A stretch of 32,867 nt of DNA. Source: JADLFV01 sp964471555 (GTDB lineage: Bacteria > Planctomycetota > Phycisphaerae > Phycisphaerales > Phycisphaeraceae). Shown here piece by piece: positions 22,779 through 30,608 of the stretch (position 1 is its first letter; every line of letters begins with the position of its first letter). Below the pieces are notes generated by a model. The model was not told the DNA's origin. It searched no databases and saw nothing but the letters and a program-made list of their open reading frames with translations. Position numbers and translations under genes: made by a program. Location: NCBI GenBank assembly GCA_964471555.1, contig CAYYGM010000037.1, forward strand, positions 1 to 32,867. The letters are read 5' to 3'.

Positions 22779-24122
22779 TTAGAGCCAGAACAGGCGCAGC
22801 AGGCGGGAGAGCAGCAGGCGGCGGCGGAGCATCTTCAGGGCGGGGTCGTTGTTGTCCTGGGCCCGGGCGCGGCGAACCCAGTAGTGGGCGCGCTTGAGCT
22901 TGCCCGCCTGCCAGTAGCCGTAGGCCAGGTTGTAGAGTGCAACCGGATGGTCAGGTTGATAGCCCAGGGCCCGCTTGTTGTCGCGCAGGCCGGCGGTGAT
23001 GCGGCCGCGACGCAGACGGGCGGCCCCGCGACACAGCAGCAGGCCGCAGGCCAGTTCGGGATCGGCGTCCATACCTTCAGCTTCAGCACGATCGAGCGCG
23101 GAGATAGGTTGCTCGGCCAATTCCTCGGCCTGCTCGTCCATGCCCAGTTCCAGCAGCAGCCGCATCAGGTCCAGCTTCTGGGCTGGATTGTGTCCGCCCA
23201 GGTCGATCTCGGCACTGAGCATCTGGCGGGCACGTTCCAACTCGCCACGATCGGCGGCGATGCGAGCGAGGCCAGCCCGGGTGCCCACGCGCTGCGGCGA
23301 CAAGGCACGTGCTTTTTCAAAGCGGGCTTCGGCGGCGTTGCGATGGCCCACCATGTAGGCCAGGTGACCGAGGTGGTAGTAGGCATCAGCCACGGAGGGG
23401 TCCATCTCGATCACGCGGCGGAACTTCTCGGCTGCCTCGGCGTAGCGCTTCATCTCGATCAGCAACTCGCCCAGCATCAGCAGCGTGTCGATGTCGCCCG
23501 GATCACGGCGCAGGGCACGGATGAAATCGCGGCGGGCCCGTGGTAACTCACCCATCTGCCAGTGAGCTTTGGCCAGGTTGGCCCAGGCCTCGGGATACTG
23601 CGGATCGAACTGGATCACTTTCTTCCAGCAGTCGATGGCCTGGGGCAGCTTGCCGCGCACGGCCAGGCTCTCAGCAATGTGGTCGAAAGCGGAGGGATCA
23701 GCCTCGTCGATCTGGCAGGCCATGTAGAACATCAACTCAGCCTGCTCGTGATCACCCAGCCGGGTGTAGGCGGCAATGCGATGACTGTAGGACGAGGCGT
23801 TGTCCGGCTCGAGATGGCCGGCCCGCTGAAGCACTTCGACGGCCCGCTGGCTGTTGCCGACCTGGATCAGATCGATGCCCAGGTTGATCAAAGCATCCAC
23901 GTCGTCGCCGCGCAGACGCAGCACCTGCTCGTAAGCTTCGATCGCTTCCTCGTAGCGCTCCATGGCATCGAGCGTCAGCCCCATGCCGAAGTGCCACTCG
24001 CTCTGTTGCGGATTGACAGCGATAGCACGGCGAATCTCGCGCAGGGCTTTCTGCCACTGCCCGGCTTCGTAATACTGCTGGGCGCGTTCGGCGTGACGCT
24101 CAGCGTCCTCCCAGTCGTTCAT
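22779..24122 (-). CDS. TPR-repeat protein
   Basis: A 447-residue soluble protein made of about eight or nine tetratricopeptide repeats, e.g. AQQYYEAGQWQKALREIRRA, MERYEEAIEAYEQVLRL, AWANLAKAHWQMGELPRARR and EMKRYAEAAEKFRRVIEMDP. No signal peptide or enzyme domain is present. Such scaffolds hold protein complexes; the partner is unknown. The C terminus is strongly basic and hydrophobic (RRRLLLSRLLRLFWL). The start at 24122 has GAGGAAG 9 nt upstream; the longer frame before it is the antisense of the divergent gene. It shares a 133-bp upstream gap with the HEAT-like gene. Confidence 0.85.
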   Translation of the reverse strand: MNDWEDAERHAERAQQYYEAGQWQKALREIRRAIAVNPQQSEWHFGMGLTLDAMERYEEAIEAYEQVLRLRGDDVDALINLGIDLIQVGNSQRAVEVLQRAGHLEPDNASSYSHRIAAYTRLGDHEQAELMFYMACQIDEADPSAFDHIAESLAVRGKLPQAIDCWKKVIQFDPQYPEAWANLAKAHWQMGELPRARRDFIRALRRDPGDIDTLLMLGELLIEMKRYAEAAEKFRRVIEMDPSVADAYYHLGHLAYMVGHRNAAEARFEKARALSPQRVGTRAGLARIAADRGELERARQMLSAEIDLGGHNPAQKLDLMRLLLELGMDEQAEELAEQPISALDRAEAEGMDADPELACGLLLCRGAARLRRGRITAGLRDNKRALGYQPDHPVALYNLAYGYWQAGKLKRAHYWVRRARAQDNNDPALKMLRRRLLLSRLLRLFWL

Positions 24123-24255
24123 CGCATGTGCTTCCTCGAAACCCGGTGCATCTGGCCGCCCAGGAATGTTATCGGTCAAAACCGACCTCCTGGTTGATCC
24201 GTATATATCATAGACCAATTGCACGGCATTCGGCTGGCGAACCGATGAGGTTAGC
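24123..24255. promoter_or_regulatory. Shared 133-bp divergent promoter region
   Basis: Lies between the TPR gene and the exported HEAT-like gene. It holds an AT-rich TATATATCATA at 24202-24212, readable as a -10 box in either direction, and a small inverted repeat TCGGT-CAAA-ACCGA at 24172-24185 that could bind a regulator. No complete promoter can be fixed. Confidence 0.35.
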
Positions 24256-26460
24256 ATGAATCGATGGTGGATGTGCCTGGGAGCCTTCTGGCTCGCTTTG
24301 ACAGCCTCGCTGGCGGTGGCGCAGGAAGACCCGGCGGCCCTGCTGGGGGCTGGTTTGCGCGATTCGGTCACCGGACCCCTGCGACAGCTTCTCAACCCCG
24401 CCCTGCCGGCCGAGGAACGCCGCGCTGCGGCCATCAACCTGCTTTCCCAGGACAACCGCGACGCCCTGCGGGCCATCACCGCGGCGGTGGATGTCCAGGC
24501 CCCCGAACACACCTGGCGGGCCATGGCCTCAGCCATCGCCCTCTATCCCGGCCGGGTTCGCGATGAATGGTGGCCGGCCCTGCTCAACCGCTACACCCTG
24601 GCCACCTCGGAGGACGACCTGGCCCTGCTGGCCGATGCCCTGGGCCAGTTCAACGATGACAAGCTGCAGCGTCGCCTGCGCGAGACAGCCGAGGATTCCG
24701 CCGAGCCGGTCGAGGCCCGGGTGCGCATGATCCGCCTGTGGGGCTACTTCCGCAGCAAGGACACGTGTGACCGCCTGTTGCGTCTGACCCAGGCCTCGCA
24801 GCCGCCACTGGTGCGCACAGCCGCCTATCACGCCCTGGTCCATCTGACCGGCATGGAGACGCTCAACCAGGACCCGGCCGCGTGGCAGACCTGGTGGGAC
24901 GAAGCCCGCCGACTCAGTGACAGCGACTGGCTGGCGCACCTGCTGAGCAACCTGGCCCGGCAGCAGACCGCCATGCGTCTGCGCATGAGCGAAGGCGAGC
25001 GCCGACTACTCGAATCGCAACAGGCCATCTACCGCACCACACAACCGGCCGACCGACCCGCCGTGCTGGCGTACATGCTGCGCGATCCGCTGCCCACGCT
25101 GCGGCAGTTGGGGTTGGACCTGTCCTTGCAACGACTGCTGGACGATCAGCCGTTTGATGAAGCGCTGCGTGTGGCCCTGCGCGAACGATTGGTCGATGCG
25201 CAGCCGGAGATTCGCAGCCGGTCCGCACTGCTGCTGCGCGATCTGCTGGATGACCCTGCCGCCCGCATTGCCGCCGATCGCCTGGCCAATCACGAGGAAC
25301 ACGTGCTGGAGGTCATCCGCGCCTATCTGCTGCTGAGCGCACGCCTGCCGCAGCAGTCGGTGGTGGAGCCGGCCCTGGCGTTGCTGGATGAACCGGCTCT
25401 GCGTCCCGAGGCGGCCGCCACGTTGGCTGCGGCGATGGACAGCAAGATGCTCGATAGCAAGCAGATCGAACGAGCGGTGCAACTGGCTCGGCGTGGATTG
25501 CCCGAGAAGGGCCTGCCCTCGCCGCAGATCGTCACCCTGCTGGGCAAGATCGGCGACGACGAGGACTTCCAGCGCATCGCCAAGTGGGTCGATGCTGACA
25601 ATCAGCCGGTCAAGCTGGCGGCCGCGTCGGCGTGGGCTGAGTCGGATCGTTCACTGAAGATGCTGGCCGATCGGGCCGGCGACCCGACGATTCAGCCGAT
25701 CGTGATCAGCGCGGCCGAGCGTCGCGGCGGTGCGGATACCTTGCGGGCCCTGGCTACCCATCGACCGCAGCAGCCGGAGACGCTTGAAGCCTGGCGCCGC
25801 GCGCTGGTGGCGATGGCGGGGCGGGTCAGCGCCGATCACGTGTTGTGGACGGTGGATTATCTGGATGCCGAGCACGAAGACCTGGCCACGCTGGAACGGC
25901 TGCTCACGGCCGCGATCCCCCCAGCCGAATCGACCGAGCCGCTGTCCGATGCCCAGATTCAGTTGCTGCTCAAGCGGGCGGAAATCCGTGTGCGGGCACT
26001 GAGCCCGACGCCGGCCCTGGCGGACTTCGATCGCCTGGCTCCGGTGGTCAGCCGCATGTCCGCGGCCGAGGTCGATCGTTATCGCCGCCATCGCATCGAT
26101 GCCCTGCTGGATGTGGGAGACTTCGCCCGAGCATTCGATGAGGCCCGGCGGTTGCTTGGCCCCGAGGCCGGCGGCGGCACGCTTCCGCCTACGGATGATC
26201 CGATCATCGACCAGTTCGTGGAAGCAGCCCGGCTGCAGGCCGATCAACGCAAGCCGGACGCCGCCCGCGACATCCTCGGGCAACTGCGGCGGTTGCTGGG
26301 GCCGTCGATCAAACCAGAAATCGCCCAGCGCCTGCGCCTGCTCGATTTCGAGCTGCGTCAGCCGCCGGTTGAGAACAACACCTCCCAGGAACTTGCCGCC
26401 CCCGCCCCTGGAACTGGAAGCGCCAATGGGAGCGGTGCTGACAAATCGGTTCAGCCGTAA
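24256..26460 (+). CDS. Exported HEAT-like repeat protein
   Basis: A 734-residue protein with a Sec signal peptide (residues 1-22, ending LAVAQ). The mature part is almost all helix with Ala/Leu/Arg-rich repeats of about 35-40 residues, such as WRAMASAIALYPGRVRD, 'VRTAAYHALVHLTGME', EIRSRSALLLRDLLDDPAAR and ALRPEAAATLAAAMDS, which look like HEAT or armadillo repeats. The C-terminal 40 residues are Pro/Gly/Ser-rich. No enzyme motif is seen. It should act in the periplasm as a scaffold. GAGG lies 5 nt before the ATG. The gene ends 3 bp from the convergent sialidase gene, leaving no room for a separate terminator. Confidence 0.75.
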   Translation: MNRWWMCLGAFWLALTASLAVAQEDPAALLGAGLRDSVTGPLRQLLNPALPAEERRAAAINLLSQDNRDALRAITAAVDVQAPEHTWRAMASAIALYPGRVRDEWWPALLNRYTLATSEDDLALLADALGQFNDDKLQRRLRETAEDSAEPVEARVRMIRLWGYFRSKDTCDRLLRLTQASQPPLVRTAAYHALVHLTGMETLNQDPAAWQTWWDEARRLSDSDWLAHLLSNLARQQTAMRLRMSEGERRLLESQQAIYRTTQPADRPAVLAYMLRDPLPTLRQLGLDLSLQRLLDDQPFDEALRVALRERLVDAQPEIRSRSALLLRDLLDDPAARIAADRLANHEEHVLEVIRAYLLLSARLPQQSVVEPALALLDEPALRPEAAATLAAAMDSKMLDSKQIERAVQLARRGLPEKGLPSPQIVTLLGKIGDDEDFQRIAKWVDADNQPVKLAAASAWAESDRSLKMLADRAGDPTIQPIVISAAERRGGADTLRALATHRPQQPETLEAWRRALVAMAGRVSADHVLWTVDYLDAEHEDLATLERLLTAAIPPAESTEPLSDAQIQLLLKRAEIRVRALSPTPALADFDRLAPVVSRMSAAEVDRYRRHRIDALLDVGDFARAFDEARRLLGPEAGGGTLPPTDDPIIDQFVEAARLQADQRKPDAARDILGQLRRLLGPSIKPEIAQRLRLLDFELRQPPVENNTSQELAAPAPGTGSANGSGADKSVQP

Positions 26461-26463
26461 CTT

Positions 26464-28521
26464 TCAATTCGCTCCGCGAACGCGCCGCATCACAGCGATC
26501 GCGCCGAGGCTCATCAGCATCCACAACGCCGGCTCGGGGATGTTCAAGCCGACCAGTTGCAGGGCCTGGTCAAAGGTGATGTCGGACGACACGCCGTAGC
26601 CCCAGTGATCGCCGAGCACCTGCAAGTCAGCCAGGGTGACCTCGCCGTCGCCGGTGAAGTCGCCCAGCACCCAGCAGGCGTCGCCGGATTGCCAGTTGTC
26701 GCCGAGAATCTGCAGGTCCGCCAGGTTGACCATGCCGTCACCGTTGGCGTCGCCGGCGGTCAGCGTCGGTTGCACGAACTGGCTGCGCGTCAAAGCGCCC
26801 ATGGAGATGCGGGCCAGGTCCAGATCGCCGATGAGGTTCAGCGGGAAAGTACCGGTGTTGAAGGCCCCGACCAGCAGGTCGCTGCTGTTGGCCAGGCTGC
26901 CGGTGAGGGTGATGGCGGCGCTGTTGTCCAACTGGTAATCGACGTAGAGGCGGATCTGACTGGTCGTGCGATCGAAGACAAGGGCGGCATGGTGCCAGTC
27001 GCCGTCGCTGACCGTTTCAGTGCCGATGACGCCGTTGGTGGTGGTGCCATCGGAGGCGCCGAAGCGTAGCTTGCCGCTCTCGACCCGCAGCCAGTAGTAA
27101 GGGCCGGAGGAGGCGTCTTTGGCGATCAGGCCGCCGGCGCCGTTGGGGCCGTAGTCGATGTGGGAACTGGTGCGGAAGACGGTTTCGAGGGTGAAGCTGT
27201 CAGTGGCGTCGAAGTCAAACAGATGATTGGCTGAGTCGGCGTAACGCACGACGTCGTTGCCGTCGCAGTGCAGGGCGATGCCGCTGCTGTAGCGCGGATC
27301 GCCAGCGATGTAGGACTGGCTGGCGTCGAAGGAACCGGTGAGGCCGTTGCCCTCCTGGTCTTTGGCGTTGTAATCACGGAAGTCGATGCGCATGAGGGCG
27401 GGGCTGTCGAGCCAGGCGGTGTCGAAGCGAGCGAAGCTGATTTTGTTGTAGTAGGCGGAGGTTCCGTTTTCGTAGAGGATGCCGCCGCCGAAAGCGGTCT
27501 TGACCATATCGCTGTAGCCGGAGGGTCCGCGGTAAACGAGCTTGCCGCTGTTCCAGGTAACAGTCTCGTCAAAGGTGCTCTTGATGGTCATGCGCACGCG
27601 GCTGGTTTCGGTGGCGGGGTTGGCAAAGAGAATGCGATTGACAGCGTCGCCCTGATCGATTGCGGCGTAACGCAGCAGAGAACCCTGCACCACCGGGTCG
27701 ACCAACTGATACTCGACCTGGGCGGGACCAACGAAGGACAGGCCGCTGTCCGTGCTGTATCCCTTGAGACGCCGTTTGTCGAGGCCGCCCTGGTTACGGG
27801 TGTTCATATAGACCGTGCCGTCGACCAGTTCGACGATGGTGGACTCGTTGGGATTGATGTCACCGCTGCTGTTCTTGAGCACACCACCGACCTGCCAGGT
27901 GACGCCGCCGTCATCGCTGTAGATCATGTGCGACTCGCGGCCGTCGGGATTGAGGTTGTGGTTCAGGAGGGTGTGATTGCCGGACACGATCAGGCGGCCG
28001 GCATGGGGCCCGCGCAGCAGTTGGATGCCGTGAACGGGACCGGCAGCATAGCCGTTCCAGGTGGAGAGTTTGGCGGTGGCCGTCAGATCCACTTTGGCTG
28101 ACCAGGTGGCGCCGTTGTTCGTGCTCATGCGATAGGCAGGATTCTGGCGGTCGGTGACGAAGAAGATGATGATATTGCCGGTGTTCAGGTCAACCACAGG
28201 GGCGGGATTACCAGCTTCTGTGGTGCCGTTGCTTTGGATCAACTGCAGTGGTCCCCAGGTGGCGCCGCCGTCGAAGCTGCGCTTGAGGACCAGGTCGATG
28301 TTGCCGCTGTCACCGGCGCTGTTAACGCGGCCCTCGGCGAAGGCGAGCAACGTGCCGTCATTGGCTTGCACGATGGCGGGAATGCGGAAGGTGTTGTAAC
28401 CGCTTTCTCCCTGTTGGAAGACGGTCACTTGCTGCAAGGCGCCGGCCCAGGTGAAAGAGGCCGGCAGCAGCAGTATCAAGGCGGCCCAGACATGAAGCCG
28501 TCGGCTGAATGGGCGCATCAT
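26464..28521 (-). CDS. Secreted sialidase 1 (GH33, LamG, dockerin-like, PEP-CTERM)
   Basis: A 685-residue exported protein. A signal peptide (about 1-27) is followed by a GH33 six-bladed sialidase domain (about 30-370): the first Arg of the arginine triad is Arg46 in YNTFRIPAI, with Asp boxes SFDGGATW, STNNGATW and SDDGGVTW, 'NESTIVELVDGTVYMNTRN' and PSGYSDMVKT. A LamG/concanavalin-like domain follows (about 385-570, FTLETVFRTSS, WHHAALVFDR). Then come two calcium loops of dockerin type (DANGDGMVNLADLQ, DFTGDGEVTLADLQ) and a C-terminal IPEP, hydrophobic segment and RR cluster (PEP-CTERM). It should cleave terminal sialic or related sugars; the exact glycan is unknown. Last of three tandem genes, 7 bp after the second. 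Confidence 0.88.
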   Translation of the reverse strand: MMRPFSRRLHVWAALILLLPASFTWAGALQQVTVFQQGESGYNTFRIPAIVQANDGTLLAFAEGRVNSAGDSGNIDLVLKRSFDGGATWGPLQLIQSNGTTEAGNPAPVVDLNTGNIIIFFVTDRQNPAYRMSTNNGATWSAKVDLTATAKLSTWNGYAAGPVHGIQLLRGPHAGRLIVSGNHTLLNHNLNPDGRESHMIYSDDGGVTWQVGGVLKNSSGDINPNESTIVELVDGTVYMNTRNQGGLDKRRLKGYSTDSGLSFVGPAQVEYQLVDPVVQGSLLRYAAIDQGDAVNRILFANPATETSRVRMTIKSTFDETVTWNSGKLVYRGPSGYSDMVKTAFGGGILYENGTSAYYNKISFARFDTAWLDSPALMRIDFRDYNAKDQEGNGLTGSFDASQSYIAGDPRYSSGIALHCDGNDVVRYADSANHLFDFDATDSFTLETVFRTSSHIDYGPNGAGGLIAKDASSGPYYWLRVESGKLRFGASDGTTTNGVIGTETVSDGDWHHAALVFDRTTSQIRLYVDYQLDNSAAITLTGSLANSSDLLVGAFNTGTFPLNLIGDLDLARISMGALTRSQFVQPTLTAGDANGDGMVNLADLQILGDNWQSGDACWVLGDFTGDGEVTLADLQVLGDHWGYGVSSDITFDQALQLVGLNIPEPALWMLMSLGAIAVMRRVRGAN

Positions 28522-28528
28522 GGCGGTG

Positions 28529-30601
28529 CTACCTCGTTGTTTGTTCCGAGCGTCGCGGCAACAGCAGGCATCCGATGCCTGACAACACGATCATGGTGGT
28601 CGGCTCCGGGATGACCAGCCCTACAGCCGCCAGTGCTTCGTCGAAGGTCATGTCCAGCGAAACGTTGTAGCCCCAGTGGTCGCCGAGCACCTGCAGGTCC
28701 GCCAGGTTGACCACGCCGTCACCGGTGAAGTCACCGACGAGCCAGTAGGCGTCGCCGGTTCCCCAGTGATCGCCGAGGATCTGCAGGTCGGCCAGGTTGA
28801 CCACGCCGTCGGCATTGGCGTCGCCGGGAATGCCGGTCGGCTGCACGAAGTCGCGCAGGTCCAGGGCGCCCATCGAGATGCGGGCCAGGTCCATGTCACC
28901 GACGAAGCGCTTGACGCCGGGCGAACTGGCGTTGAAGGCCCCCAGCAGCACGTCGTTGCTGTTGGAGAAGCCGCCGGTCAGGTCGATGATGCCGGTGTTA
29001 TCGAGTTGATAGTCGATATACATGCGAATCTGGCTGGTGGCGCGATCGAAGACCACAGCCGCGTGATGCCATTTGCCGTCGGAAACGCTTTGTGAGCTGG
29101 TGACGCCGGAGCTTTCCGTGCCGTCGTCAGCCAGGAAGCGCAACTTGCCGTTTTCGACGCGCAACCAGTAGCTGGGTGTGTTGGCGCCGACATCCTTGGC
29201 GATCAGCGGTCCCGAGCCGGTGGCGCTGCCGGTGGTGTGGGAACTGGTGCGAAAGACGGTTTCCAGTGTGAAGCTGTCGGTGGCGTCAAAGTCGAGTGCG
29301 TGATAGGAGGTGTCGTCGATGCGGACGATGTCGTCCTGGCCGTCGAAGCGCAGGGCGATGTGGCTGGTGAAACGAGGATCGCCTGCGACATAAGACTGGT
29401 TGGAGTCGAAGGTGCCGTCGAGGCCGTTGCCTCGCTGATCCTTGGCGGTGTAGTCGCGGAAGTCGATCTGCACCAGGGAAGGATCATCGAGCCATTCGGT
29501 GTCGAAACGTGCGAAGCTGATGCGGTTGTAGTAGGCGCTGGTGCCGTTCTCGTAGAGCAGTCCGCCGCCGGTTGTGGTTTTGACCAGGTCGCTGTAGCCG
29601 GAGGGCCCGCGATAGACGAGCTTGCCGTTGTTCCAGGTGATGGTTTCGTCAAAGCTGCTCTTGATGGTCATGCGGACGCGGCTGGTTTCGGTGGCAGGGT
29701 TGGAAAAGAGGATGCGGTTGATGGCATCGCCCTGATCGGTCGCCTGGTAGCGCACCAGCGAGGCCTGCACCACGGGGTCAACCAACTGAGATTCGACCTG
29801 GGCAATGCCGAGGAAGGATTCGCCGCCGTCGATGGAGTAGCCTTTGAGCCGGCGTTTTTCCAGGCCGGACTGGTTGCGATGGTTCATGTAGATCGCGCCG
29901 TTGACCAGTTCGACGGCCGTGGCCTCGCCGGGATTGATATCGCCGCTGGTGTTGATGAGGGAGCCGCCGACGTGCCAGGTGACGCCGCCGTCATCGCTGT
30001 AGGTGAAGTGCCCTTCGCGGCCGGCGGGGTTGAGGTTCTGGCCGGCCAGGGTGTGATAGCTGGGGATGATCAGGCGTCCGGCATGGGGGCCGCGCTCCAG
30101 TTGGATGCCGTGCACCGGGCCGAAGATGGTGGCGTTCCAGGTGGGCAGGATGGCCTGAGACGTGAAGTTTACAGCCGTGGACCAGGTGGCGCCGCTGTCG
30201 CTGCTGACGCGGTACACCGCTGCGTCACCACGATCGAGTAGGAAGGGGATGATGATGTTGCCGGTGTTGCGGTCAACGATGGGCGCGGGGTTGCCTGCCT
30301 CGGTCGAGCCGTTGTTGTAGATCACCTGCAGAGGGCCCCAGGTGGCGCCGCCGTCGAAGCTGCGCTTGAGAACCAGGTCGATGTTGCCGTTGTCGCTGGC
30401 GCTGTTGACGCGGCCCTCGGCAAAGGCCAGCAGTGTGCCGTCGTTGGCCTGCACAATGGTGGGAATGCGGAAGGTGTTGTAGCCGTTTTGACCCTGCTGG
30501 AACACGGTCACCTGCTTCAAGGGGCTGGCCCAGGCCAGCGAGGTCAGCAACAGGGTCGTCAGGATGGCGCAGACATGGATGGTTCGGACTTGATGAATCA
30601 T
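28529..30601 (-). CDS. Secreted sialidase 2 (GH33, LamG, dockerin-like, PEP-CTERM)
   Basis: A 690-residue paralogue of its neighbours with the same domain order. The signal peptide covers about residues 1-26; Arg45 in YNTFRIPTI is the first triad arginine. Asp boxes are SFDGGATW, SSDSGATW and SDDGGVTW. The LamG domain (FTLETVFRTSSH, WHHAAVVFDRA) is close to that of sialidase 3, while the front half is closer to sialidase 1. Two dockerin-type loops (DANADGVVNLADLQ, DFTGDGVVNLADLQ) precede IPEPTTMIVLSGIGCLLLP and RR. There is a 7-bp gap to each neighbour, so the three genes are probably one transcript. The upstream region has only an AGAAAG as possible ribosome-binding site. Confidence 0.88.
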   Translation of the reverse strand: MIHQVRTIHVCAILTTLLLTSLAWASPLKQVTVFQQGQNGYNTFRIPTIVQANDGTLLAFAEGRVNSASDNGNIDLVLKRSFDGGATWGPLQVIYNNGSTEAGNPAPIVDRNTGNIIIPFLLDRGDAAVYRVSSDSGATWSTAVNFTSQAILPTWNATIFGPVHGIQLERGPHAGRLIIPSYHTLAGQNLNPAGREGHFTYSDDGGVTWHVGGSLINTSGDINPGEATAVELVNGAIYMNHRNQSGLEKRRLKGYSIDGGESFLGIAQVESQLVDPVVQASLVRYQATDQGDAINRILFSNPATETSRVRMTIKSSFDETITWNNGKLVYRGPSGYSDLVKTTTGGGLLYENGTSAYYNRISFARFDTEWLDDPSLVQIDFRDYTAKDQRGNGLDGTFDSNQSYVAGDPRFTSHIALRFDGQDDIVRIDDTSYHALDFDATDSFTLETVFRTSSHTTGSATGSGPLIAKDVGANTPSYWLRVENGKLRFLADDGTESSGVTSSQSVSDGKWHHAAVVFDRATSQIRMYIDYQLDNTGIIDLTGGFSNSNDVLLGAFNASSPGVKRFVGDMDLARISMGALDLRDFVQPTGIPGDANADGVVNLADLQILGDHWGTGDAYWLVGDFTGDGVVNLADLQVLGDHWGYNVSLDMTFDEALAAVGLVIPEPTTMIVLSGIGCLLLPRRSEQTTR

Positions 30602-30608
30602 GGTGATG

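Noticed and set aside
24123..24536. Longer N terminus for the TPR protein
   Set aside because: It is antisense to the start of the HEAT-like gene and would remove the shared promoter region; a good ribosome-binding site precedes 24122.
27268..30241. Plus-strand open frames of 277 and 334 residues
   Set aside because: They are antisense to sialidases 1 and 2 and resemble each other only because the genes are paralogous.
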